Positions 34,620 to 44,557 of a DNA stretch of 64,000 bases are shown in pieces (within the stretch, counting starts at the first letter, position 1; every line of letters begins with the position of its first letter). This DNA comes from Branchiostoma belcheri (lineage: Eukaryota; Chordata; Leptocardii; Amphioxiformes; Branchiostomatidae): NCBI RefSeq assembly GCF_001625305.1, contig NW_017803844.1, forward strand, positions 205,076-269,075. The letters are read 5' to 3'. The position numbers and the translations under genes were made by a program. The notes beneath the pieces were generated by a model. The model had not been told where the DNA came from. It saw nothing but the letters and a program-made list of their open reading frames with translations, and did no database searches.

Positions 34620-34880
34620 CTATAGTGATCGTGATGTTGTGTATTTCTTTCGTGCACATGTGTCAAAGCCATAGAAGCAGAAATAGAAGTCCATCAGCCT
34701 GCGATGGTAGCCAGAGGCACTAGCACCATCTCTGACTAGGTCGGCATCAATCAGCTGCCCTGGATAGATGAGCACCCCAAGGTGGGGATCGCCAAGAGCA
34801 ACAGGAGCCTGCACAGTATCCTGCAAAACCCCCAAAAGTGCTATAATTTGGGGGCGGCGTTCTCGTGAGAGCAAATGCCA
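34620..34880 (-). CDS. Unrecognised ORF
   Basis: Reads RRPQIIALLGVLQDTVQAPV, GVLIYPGQLIDADLVRDGAS and ASGYHRRLMDFYFCFYGFD. The text is protein-like, and YPGQLIDADLVRD...FYF faintly recalls BEN-type C-terminal domains, but I would not assign it. It sits downstream of the AAA+ remnant on the same strand. Confidence 0.3.
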   Translation of the reverse strand, partial: WHLLSRERRPQIIALLGVLQDTVQAPVALGDPHLGVLIYPGQLIDADLVRDGASASGYHRRLMDFYFCFYGFDTCARKKYTTSRSL

Positions 34881-34929
34881 TGTTTAGACGCTACTACGCC
34901 AATGATGTCTACCTTCCACTCAAGAAGGT

Positions 34930-35340
34930 TCTGAAAGACTATTCCAGATCTCTCTGGGTGATGGTGTGACAGCCCTCCATATCATTGGGGTAGCAGCGGC
35001 TGTACATATCTTCTGATGGGCCAATCTGCCATTCATCTCTGATCTTTGCTCTTCTGTGGTTGTTCCAGAAATGGTTTCCTCTAGGGCCCGATATGCCTCA
35101 GGCCCATGCCTGCGACCTCATTCCGCATGATCTGGCCAACTCAACACTGTAGTCCGGGAAATGAAATTTGAAGGCTATCCGGGACTTCATTCCAGGATTA
35201 ACATCCAGGAATGAAGCCATCTCGTCCGGATAGCCCGCAAAGATCATGACGAGGTCCCCGCCCTCCATCACGCTCATTAGCTCCAGTGCGTCTTTCCCAA
35301 CATCCTTGGAAGAGGAGTCGGCCTGAGCGAGGCCTTACTT
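34930..35340 (-). pseudogene. CbbX/SpoVK-type AAA+ ATPase fragment
   Basis: The minus strand reads SSSKDVGKDALELMSVMEGG, DLVMIFAGYPDEMASFLDVN, PGMKSRIAFKFHFPDYSVEL, then in another frame GTTTEEQRSEMNGRLA. This is the CbbX order: the stretch after Walker B, sensor 1 (VxIxAGY), the NPGxxSR arginine finger, FPDYS, and a lid with TxEQRxxMNGRL. CbbX-type ATPases remodel target complexes; the type is common in bacteria and plastids and is seen in some large animal proteins. Walker A and B are missing here and the frame breaks before the lid. Confidence 0.65.
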
Positions 35341-35849
35341 GAACAGCGGAGTAGTGTACCCCCAACTTACTGGCTGCCATACGAAGAGTCAAACGTTAAA
35401 ACACGACATAAATAACAAATGAACAATAATAAATGAATATGGTGAAAGCTACTTACAGCATGTAATTATTGAAGCTGGGTTTCTGGTATCACAGTTCTCA
35501 AATGTAGAATGCTGTTGTCAGTTTCTATCGCGGTTGTGGTGATTGGCTGTGCAGGAATTAGACGAACTGAAACTTCCGGTGGCTGTTCGTGGCCCCTGTG
35601 TTTCGGGAATTACCGTCCGGAGGTCAAGCGGTTCTTCTACGCTCACGTTTTTCTGTACCTCATCCTCCAAAGTTGAAGATGCGAACATGTCCGCACTTGC
35701 GTCCCCATCCCAGGCTTGGTTCGTTAAAAGGACCAGCCTTTTGAATACCCCTCATGGAAAATATGATAGTATGATGTCAGTAGGTAGGAAGATACCCGAG
35801 GTCTTATACCACTCACCATGTGGAAACTTTTTCCTTTTTTCGTACGACA
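35341..35849. other. No gene recognised
   Basis: Short ORFs only between the AAA+ remnant and the DDE-like remnant. Possibly lost exons of either. Confidence 0.4.
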
Positions 35850-37116
35850 TATAGTGCAATTCATCTGTCAGGAGCCAGCGGACATAATCTGGTAATGGTT
35901 CTCTCTCAAATCGTTCATGGTTATCTTTGCTTATCCAATTGTCTGGTCTATAGAAATCTGTGGTGTATTTATTTGTTCAGGAGGTTCTTTCAGGGCCAGA
36001 CCCATGCGAAGTACACTATAGTCCTCCGTGTAAGTTTCCACATAGTCTTCAACAGCGCCCCATGTATGCACAAGGCACTCAAATTCGTAACAGGTCTATA
36101 TTCCATTTCACAACATTGTTTATTCATTTCATTGAAGGGCAGGAAATGTTTAAATTCGGTTTCATCAGTAAACACATAATCCTTGTCCTACACCTGTGTG
36201 GAATAGACCTCTTCGTCTGTGGGACCAACAAACTTCTTTGATTGGATGGCTGCATTTTCTATAGCATATTTTCTTTTACTGTGATACTCCGGAAATGATT
36301 TGTGGACAACCTTGTCAAGCTGTAGGAACTTGACCAGTCTCATAAACCACATCTGACATAACTCATTTGCTGGTGCTTCTGCTGGGCCATTATCCACAAG
36401 GAATGTGAATACGGGTTTTAGTTTTCCAGTTTTTGGATTTCTAAAAAAGTGGTCTATAGCAGGAATACTCATCAACAGAAACTCTTCATTGTAAGCTCTA
36501 AACGTTGTACTAGACTCTGTTGCTGATAGATTGATTAATGTAACTACGGAACCAGTGTTCTTGAAATGTGTAAAACAGTCTTTGTTAATGCCAGGTATAT
36601 ATTGTTAGACAATGTTCCAATGTTGTTTTCTTTACCAGCTTTGTTTCTACAAACAGATGTGTCATCGGAGTTACAGCATATGTTCGACTTTGGTCCCAAT
36701 CATGGTCTGCAAGAATTAGACCTGATCTCCATGTTTTCGCTGACTTAGTAGTAGCGATGTTTGCAACTATGATTTTATTGGCATCTTTGGAATCAATCAT
36801 GGTCGAAAGGGTTTTTGGCTGTTAAGTCTGCTTGAAACTTTGCATTCGCTGTTGCCCAGTGAAGGTTAACTACAAACTGTGGTACGTCTACCCTAGGTGG
36901 TGCTCGAAGAGAAACGCAGACATTCATCCGTCTACCATGATGGTGGTCTTTCGCTCTTCTGCTATTAAAACCGGGTGGAGCACAAGCTAGAACTAATTCC
37001 CTACACTGAATCATTGTTGTAGTGTTATCAGGAGATCTATATAATGTTGTATTACTTAAACGTGGATGTACCTCAAGCCCCCCCCCCACCTGTGCCAGTT
37101 TCACTAAATTGACCAA
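35850..37116 (-). pseudogene. DDE-type transposase-like gene, decayed
   Basis: Successive minus-strand pieces read DVPQFVVNLHWATANAKFQA, NKIIVANIATTKSAKTWRSG, LILADHDWDQSRTYAVTPMT, KPVFTFLVDNGPAEAPANEL, WFMRLVKFLQLDKVVHKSFP and EYHSKRKYAIENAA, then VFTDETEFKHFLPFNEMNKQ. The core VDNGPAExP followed by a His-containing SKRN-type block resembles VDGGP/ERxxxPLS transposase relatives in which the Asp and a later Glu are metal ligands. Frame changes and a stop after STQV mark decay. The superfamily is unsure, and it could be host-derived. Confidence 0.5.
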
Positions 37117-37424
37117 AGCATTTCTTTATAACTAAGGGTAATTCTGGAAATGAGTCGGTCTTCAACTTGTTCCTCTACCAGTTCCCATTTCCTTCTCTTT
37201 CTCTGAGGAAAAGTTGGTGTTGTTGAATGTTTGTCATATCGTTTCTTACTCTACGGGATTTATTTTCCATTTCTCTAAGTACGAAATTGTTAGGAATACA
37301 AACCCAAACGGGGCTTAAAACTGCAGAAAGATGTTATTACAAAGTATGCCCTGTGCAATATCCCTGTCATGTTCAGAACTCGTGCTTTTCAGTGCATTGG
37401 GCAGTGTATCCTTGAGTTCACTTA

Positions 37425-37738
37425 GACTCGTCGGTGTTCTGCCGGGTAGGCCCGTCGGTGTTCTGCCGGGTAGACTCGTCGGTGTTCTCCTGGGTATACT
37501 CGTCGGTGTTCTGCCGGGTAGAGTTGTCGGTGTTCTGTCGGGTAGACTCGTCGGTGTTCTGCCGGGTAGGCCCGTCCGTGTTCTGCCGGGTAGACTCGTC
37601 GGTGTTCTCCTGGGTAGTATCGTCGGTGTTCTGTCGGGTAGAGTTGTCGGTGTTCTGCCGGGTAGACTCGTCGGTGTTCTGCCGGGTAGGCTCGTCGGTG
37701 TTCTGCCGGGTAGGCTCGTCGGTGTTCTGCCGGGTAGG
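37425..37738. repeat. 24-bp minisatellite, about 13 units
   Basis: The unit GTCGGTGTTCTGCCGGGTAG plus four bases, with single-base variants. Because 24 is a multiple of three, several frames stay open on both strands (VGVLPGRL plus; RQNTDEPT minus). No flanking gene supports coding. Confidence 0.92.
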
Positions 37739-38428
37739 CACCCAGAGGATTTTGCCAAGTTCATGGCACCGTCCAAATAATGATTTGGCAGCACCCGTCC
37801 CCATCCGTGCGGAAACTGTATTCAGAAGATGCGTTAAGTAAATTAGTCATAGGATGCTGAATCATACAAAGGAGTAAGTAACTTTTGGAAGTGCAGAAAA
37901 TAACTTGCCCTGTCAGGACAAGAGATCCGCCCAAAGGCTTTGCGGACGTCATTCCCCTATATAGTGATGTGAAAAAGGTGATCTTGAGAAATGAGACTTC
38001 ACCTATAAGTACATTAAGTTTAACTTGCAATTGTTTAAGTACACCCCATACGATAGCCCTTGTGATGTAGTTGAAGAGATGGTGTTGGTTGTCCAAAAGC
38101 GGTCTTCATTATCGGGAGTAGGTTTGCATGTTGTTTGGTTACACCCACCCCTTCCGATGTGAGTTCCTTGCAGTTGAGTGGGAGGGACTATACTAAAAAC
38201 GAAAACGAAAGATGTGCAATAAAGAAAGTTTATTAACAATTTTACAATTTTTCACAATCTTCTCCTCCCTCTTCTCATCCCTCCTGGCTCCTCCCTCTCC
38301 CTGGCTCCTCAAGACTGCAGAAAATGAGAACATTGTCAACATTATTGATGCAAAATTAATTTCCGAGTTTTCAAAGAACTGTGTCAAGCAGACGTAAATG
38401 AGCTACTAGAAAAACAGACGGGACTTAC
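37739..38428. other. No gene; dispersed 47-bp word
   Basis: The block 38126-38172 (GCATGTTGTTTGGTTACACC, ending GTGAGTTCCTTGCA) recurs at 38980-39026. A pyrimidine-rich tract lies at 38260-38320. No gene was recognised. Confidence 0.6.
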
Positions 38429-38554
38429 CTGGTTCATCAGAATCACATAGGCGTCATACATGATTCTCGCCACGCCACCACGCAAGGGGTCATCGAAAAA
38501 CCTCTCGAAGAATGAGAGGATTGACATATCGCGCCGGAACTCCTCCCACCCATC
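38429..38554 (-). CDS. Internal exon with intact splice sites
   Basis: 42 codons, phase 0 at both ends: DGWEEFRRDMSILSFFERFF, then DDPLRGGVARIMYDAYVILM and NQ, between acceptor tgtgtgtcttgtcag and donor CAG/gtaagt. It is paralogous to the decayed exon at 33541-33710. The flanking 79-bp array duplicates its 5' junction. The gene it belongs to may also contain the exons at 40-42 kb; its product is unknown. Confidence 0.55.
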
Positions 38555-38818
38555 CTGACAAGACACACATACTGATGGGTCGCTCGAAGAAGGCCAGGAC
38601 GGCCATGTCTCTCTGGAAGGCCTCCCATCCATCCTGACAAGACACACATACTGATGGGTCGCTCGAAGAAGGCCAGGATGGCCATGTCTCTCTGGAAGGC
38701 CTCCCATCCATCCTGACAAGACACACATACTGATGGGTCGCTCGAAGAAGGCCAGGATGGCCATGTCTCTCTGGAAGGCCTCCCATCCATCCTGACAAGA
38801 CACACATATTAACACTTA
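38548..38818 (-). repeat. 79-bp tandem array duplicating a splice junction
   Basis: About 3.4 units start at 38571, 38650 and 38729 (ACTGATGGGTCGCTCGAAGA). Each unit, read on the minus strand, contains the acceptor TGTGTGTCTTGTCAG and then GATGGATGGGAGGCCTTCC, a copy of the start of the exon at 38429-38554. Since 79 is not a multiple of three, the same peptide cycle is open in all three minus frames. Confidence 0.9.
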
Positions 38819-39026
38819 GTGATGGGTCAGAAATTTCAGATATCACGTTACCCCCCCCCTAGCATCTGCTTGGATATTGCTCCATTTCCGGAGACTAGTG
38901 CCGCCCTGGCAGCGCACATGTCTGGTTGCAATTAGCTTCTAGAGGATTTAAAAAATCTGCTGGCTAAGTGATGCATGTTGCATGTTGTTTGGTTACACCA
39001 ACCCCTTCCGATGTGAGTTCCTTGCA

Positions 39027-42000
39027 TCTATATCTAACACCTTTCCTGAACTGTGTAAAGCTTCAAGGTAGTTGAAAGTTCTCTCTTCAGCAAGCTCTGC
39101 CATTATGCTTTATCCTTTCTGCCTGTGTCTTCCGTAACAGCCCGACCATCATGGGATGTATTCTCCTGTGGGCAGATGTACCTTTCATCCACTGATCCAG
39201 TAGCTGTTCTACCTCCACGTCCGTATGTCCTTACGATCCAGAAAGTTCATGTCATGTCTGTTGAGATCCTCCCTGAAGTGTCGCATTAACCCAGAAACAA
39301 TGCAGTACACTGTTCTTGGTGGGTGGTGGGTAAGGTGCTCTTGGTTTCTTCTGCCTTACTCCATACCTTACTCCGTCCAAGCAGATCGCCGATCCGAATT
39401 GTGTCCACTCGCGAGGGGATTGAAGCGATTTGCTTGGCGTTTCAGGGGATATCGCTACGCGGTCAATATAAACGTTAACTTTGCATATGTCATATAAGTA
39501 TGCTAGCACCATCATGTAACTGAAACTTTTTTTACCTGAGAAAGACACTTGATAAAAGCGTGTACATGTACTTAGGTTTCTCAATAAGTTTTGTAAGAAA
39601 AATATAAACGTTAACTTTGCATATGTCATTAGTATGCTAGTACATCTACACACTGAAAACAGTCGGTGCTACAACTTCTACACAATAAACCCTACAAAAG
39701 GCTGCTGTTGATAAATCATGCAGCACATGTAAATGTACAACATCTACTATAACATGTAACTTCAACAGTCTCTCGTCTCAAACGTCTCAGTCGTTTCAAA
39801 GATAGAATGACCGTGCCAAGATTGCTGTTGATACTTATCCTGTATCATCTTATTGTCTGACAAAAGATATTAGATGTGATTATGATCTTGGTAAAGTATG
39901 TCAACACTTAGGATGTAGTAAATATTGTAATCAAAGGTAAATATCTTTAGATTTTTTGCATGCACACACTCCTGGAAATAACAAGCTTTTGACACTGACT
40001 ATATCTATACAAAATGAAGGAATAACAGAAGATATGCTGTTTGCCTTGTGATTCTCTATCACACATACCTCAGTCTTTTCCATGGTGGTGATGTCTTCCA
40101 TCTCGTCTTCTGAAAGAGGTGAAAAAAGTCAAACTAGAAAGGTAGCATTTTATTATCCAGAGGTGACAATTATTTGAAAGATTTAAGTTGGAGGAAAAGA
40201 TTTGTTGTTTTGACATACACTATGTTATCTATCTAGTTTAAGAGTGGTATAGTACAATAGCAGAAAGATGTGCATATACGTACCTGATGTACACGTATGA
40301 GTTTTGTCGAAGAATTTATTTTTGCACGCATAGCAGTAATTGAGCCAAAGAGTGGTCTTTATCTACAGAAAAAGAAGTAGAGGGTAAGGTGTTTCTATAG
40401 TGTAGAGTATAGGTGTTAGTAAGTGTGGGTCCTTATGTGCAGGCAAACAGGTATTGAGCAGTAAAACAAATGAAGTTGAAAAACATAAAGGATGGGAATA
40501 TTTTGCCTTGAGGTTGGATGTTGTAATTGCGTTAATGCAGATCGTTATAGAAATGTTGGAGGAGATATTTGACATATTAAAAAAGACAACTAATAACCTT
40601 TAGACGTATGTTGGATGTACTTGGTAATCTGGTTCTGTAATGTGTCGTGGCGCATTTTGTGGCGTGGAAGATGTCTGCAGAAAGGAACAGGATCATTGTA
40701 TGACAGTTTCCTGGTGAGCATCGATGTTTGTGAAACTAATGAAGGGCATTTTTCATCTAATAATACATTTATCTGCAGAGGTGTTTAATAATCCATTTAA
40801 TTTTAATTCATTTCCAAAAAAATGATTAATATTGCCGTACCGACTTAAATGTCGCCGACAGAAATGCATAACTTTTATGTTAAGTAAAGGTTACACCTGT
40901 ACTTGTTTACTTTGACATCGGTCTCAAGGTTTCGTATGATGTTATCTTTGATACTAGTCAACTTGTCATGACGGAGTTGTTGTAAGTTTGCTGTTCCCCT
41001 GACAACTTTCTCTACAGTACGGAAAAACAAATACACCTCATCTGTAACGGCAAATAGCCCTCCACTGTTAACAGTGTCGATCCATCCTTGTGTATATTGC
41101 AGAAGTTGTGTGTGTTGAGTTGGTAGATGAAACTCTCCATCGTTGTAAAAGTAGATTGTGCTAGCTTAAGTTTTTGGCAGCGCCAAGCCATTGTGCGGTC
41201 TGAACTGACTTTAGGACCTTATAGTCACGATTTAAAACAAGCAAGCCAACTCTGACACCTGCATGTTTTCCTGGTGTTTTAACAATCTATGCCCAGACCA
41301 ACTAAAGCCCTCATACAGAATGAACTTTGAGCTTCACACATTCCCCAACTCCACAACGAGAGTGGACAAGGACATTCTTTCACTTGGTTCCTGCTTGGTG
41401 CAGATCTGTACAATTTTTAACAAGGGCTTTCTTAACCGGTCTCCGTCTTAAGCAAACATCTTTGATTATTGCAAATTTTCTTGCAACAAAGCGGTGCATT
41501 TTGTTTCGCAGCCTGGCCAGTACCCCCTTAATGCAGTACCAAAGATAGAAAGTATCACCTATGCTGGACTGTGTATTGTAAAGTTTTGCAAGTGCACCCT
41601 GCATATATGACAAGGCACAGCTAGTATCTCTGCAGTGCTATAGATATTATGTGCTGTAGACATTATCTTATTGACATACGCAATGTAATGTAACAATGCT
41701 ATTATAATAGTGCCATGCCACAAGCAGGGTATGCAATACCTACATCTGAATAACTGTACTGGTGCAGGTAACATTTGAAACCAACTCTAGCAGATAAACA
41801 TTACTTGAAACTTGAGTCAAAAGAACAACATTTTAACTTACGCCTCGTTTTATCAATGAAATAGTATTTTGCAGAAGTTTGAAATGATGCATGCTTCAAC
41901 ATTCACGTTTTACCTTCAGAAATATATAGTACAGGTTAAAGTACATGTATTTTTGATCACATANNNNNNNNNNNNNNNNNNNNGTAAAGTTTTGCAAGTG

Positions 42001-42621
42001 CACCCTGCATATATGACAAGGCACAGCTAGTATCTCTGCAGTGCTATAGATATTATGTGCTGTAGACATTATCTTATTGACATACGCAATGTAATGTAAC
42101 AATGCTATTATAATAGTGCCATGCCACAAGCAGGGTATGCAATACCTACATCTGAATAACTGTACTGGTGCAGGTAACATTTGAAACCAACTCTAGCAGA
42201 TAAACATTACTTGAAACTTGAGTCAAAAGAACAACATTTTAACTTACGCCTCGTTTTATCAATGAAATAGTATTTTGCAGAAGTTTGAAATGATGCATGC
42301 TTCAACATTCACGTTTTACCTTCAGAAATATATAGTACAGGTTAAAGTACATGTATTTTGATCACATACTTGGTACCTGACAGGGTACCTGAGAGGGTAC
42401 TATTGACTCACATGTGTCAATAAACTGTTGGGCCTTGTCAGAGTTGTCTCATCCTGCCCCGTGTTGGCTTTTACAATCAGTTGGTTCACCAACCTGGCAT
42501 TGTGCCTGCTCCGCACTTCGATAGGTATGTTACCTATAGCCGTCTCCATCTCTTCTCTGGAGTAGTCGGAGATGGTATATCCACTGAGTTTGATCTTCTG
42601 CTCGAGGATGTCTGTCAATTG
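39027..42621 (-). CDS. Unrecognised multi-exon gene, probably transposase-derived
   Basis: Minus-strand exons with good signals. 42412-42621 (70 codons, phase 0) begins QLTDILEQKIKLSGYTISDY and ends before gtgagt. About 41400-41600 reads MHRFVARKFAIIKDVCLRRR. About 40890-41160 reads ASTIYFYNDGEFHLPTQHTQ and WIDTVNSGGLFAVTDEVYLF. 40598-40674 reads HLPRHKMRHDTLQNQITKYI. 40284-40362 reads LNYCYACKNKFFDKTHTCTS, a CxxC...HxC zinc site, and splices in phase 1 to 40069-40109 (EDEMEDITTMEKTE). The WxxxxxxGGLxxxTDExxxxFRxxE stretch resembles C-terminal parts of P-element-like transposases, but this is weak. Not all phases agree, so exons are missing or decayed. Confidence 0.45.
41578..42368. other. 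Near-identical 386-bp blocks around a 20-N gap
   Basis: 41578-41963 and 41984-42368 differ by essentially one base (T5 versus T4 near the end). The gap lies exactly between them. This looks like one locus placed twice (unmerged contig overlap or two haplotypes) rather than a true tandem duplication. Confidence 0.85.
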
Positions 42622-42793
42622 CTAATGAAAAGAACAATTTGGTGACAATGATGGTGTTTTGAATATGCACTTATCCCCAAGTGATGCAATGATATCGGAT
42701 TCTATTAATGTTAACAGTTTTAACACCAATGCGAAATATATGCACTGTCACATTGGTGAATATCTAGAAATAACCATATAATCACGATATGTA

Positions 42794-43554
42794 TCAGTAA
42801 GAACTGTCAGTCCTGGTTGTTTTCATGACATTCTGATTCCCTGGGCAGATGATGGGGCAGAAGTTAGCTATCTGTCCCAACATGAGCTCCAAGCTGGCCG
42901 CCGTCAGCGCTGCTGTTCGCCGTGCGTTTTCTGGGACAGGGTCGGCATCGTTCACGAGGCCGCGATGCTCTACTCCTTTCTTTTGCCAGGTGAATCCGTT
43001 GGTTAGGAAAGTTGTAAAGTTAGTGTCGAGAGACAGAACGTACACAAGGTTAGATCGCCAGTTCTCGAAGGAGTTGATCGTCTCAGTCTTGGTCAAGCAC
43101 CACTGCCGCGGAGCTCGAGTGGGGGACGCCATGATGTCAGAACAAAGGAACTGGGGAGAAGCACGTGCGTTCGTCTGGGCGATGCAGGAACACGCCTTGT
43201 TTTGGTGCAGTTCGGTTGCGGACCCGGCGCAAGCTGTCTTCCTAAACGAAGGTTGGCCCAATCCGTCCGTTGCGGGGAACTCTCTTGGTTCGGTCGCCAC
43301 CGGCACGAAATTGTCCTCTTCGGAGAAGGGCGGCCCGGGTGCGTGGTTGAACTCACAAAGGAACAAGATGGCGGGCGTGCTGCACTACCGCATGTGGCCG
43401 GAGAAACGTTTGATTCTCCGCCGGCCGGAATAACTGTGGACAGTCCTCACGGGTGCCTACATAATGGCTTGTGTCACATATGTCTAGCGGTAGGATCTGG
43501 GCTCTTAACTAATCAGGATTCACAACACCAAGCCAGGGTTCAATTCTCGTTCCA
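42794..43554 (-). mobile_element. LTR retrotransposon fossil: gag start and primer-binding site
   Basis: On the minus strand gag starts at 43132 and reads [20 protein letters not shown] and [20 protein letters not shown], a gag type seen in lancelet and cnidarian LTR elements. Upstream (43554 to 43537) TGGAACGAGAATTGAACC complements a tRNA 3' end (T arm, acceptor, CCA), as expected of a primer-binding site just inside a 5' LTR. Only the 5' part is present here; the copy is incomplete. Gypsy, BEL or other family cannot be decided. Confidence 0.6.
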
Positions 43555-44556
43555 ACTCTGTTTATTCGTCGCAGGTCACGTTACAAGAAAGTACATAAAT
43601 AATCATACAAGTTTGCAATGGGACAATTTAAGACAGTAACAGTTTCCAAAAGGGGGGCAATTTACACTACGGGGATACAAGGCTAGAGCAAAGACACTCA
43701 CCAATATCGGCGGAGGGCGCGGGTTACCGGAGCGGTAACAACTAACATAGACTAGACCAAAATTAAGCTAAGTGTGGCTGTGTCGCCGCTCACGTGCAGA
43801 CCTCCGGACCGCGGTGTCCAACCTCGGAATTCTGGCTCCAGACTGACCACGCGGTCCGGGTTCCGTCTTAAGACATGAAATTAATTTACATAGATAAGGT
43901 CGAAAGGGTCAACTTGGGTTCTGATTCGCTTGCACGTGGACGGGGCGTAAGCCGAGTGACGTAATGTTTTGCCAACTCAGGGAATTCCAGGACAGGGGAA
44001 GTATCATTTGTGACGTCACCTTTTGCTGACGCAGGAATCTTACCTAACGGGGGAGTTTCATTTGCTACACCTGCTTGCCTTCTCGTGCCCTTCGTGTTCT
44101 TCCCTCCTTGAAACACCTCGAGGTCCAGAAGGAAGACTCTGTTTCTCGTTCGTGTCGTTTAGGATCTTACCGTTATTGTCGCCACAGAGATCCTCTATCG
44201 GCAACCCGCTAGACCGAATCACAGCCTCCCGCACTCTTATTCGCCATGTCCCCCTCGCTGTTCCCCATTTTTAGATTCCTATCAAAGGTTTGTGACGGGT
44301 TTGCCCAATCAGGCGACTTGGTTTTGTCCAACCTTCCTTTGGGCGCCCTACTTGTATTGCTCCAGAATTTTATATTTTCTGAAGAATCGATACTATTAAA
44401 TTACTACTTTACTCTGAGAGCCTTCTGCACTACAGCCCCTTCCCACTTCCCAAGCTTTGTAATGAGAAGTTTCAGGTACCATCCTGGGTGGTACCACGTT
44501 GTTCGAAAGGCAATCCTCCTTATTCTGACACCTCCCAGTCTCTGTGTATTAATGGC
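43555..44556 (-). mobile_element. Probable 5' LTR region of the fossil
   Basis: It lies directly 5' of the primer-binding site, with an AATAAA-type word near its inner edge (minus CGAATAAACAGAG). No gene is convincing here. The outer LTR limit and a matching 3' LTR were not found, so extent and age are unknown. Confidence 0.35.
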
Positions 44557-44557
44557 T

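Noticed and set aside
38384-38846. Three overlapping 118-143-codon minus ORFs
   Set aside because: The 79-bp array makes the same peptide cycle appear in every frame. Only the exon at 38429-38554 has independent support.
42849-43433. 194-codon plus-strand ORF
   Set aside because: It is the shadow of the minus-strand gag fossil. The minus reading has family resemblance and the plus reading has none.
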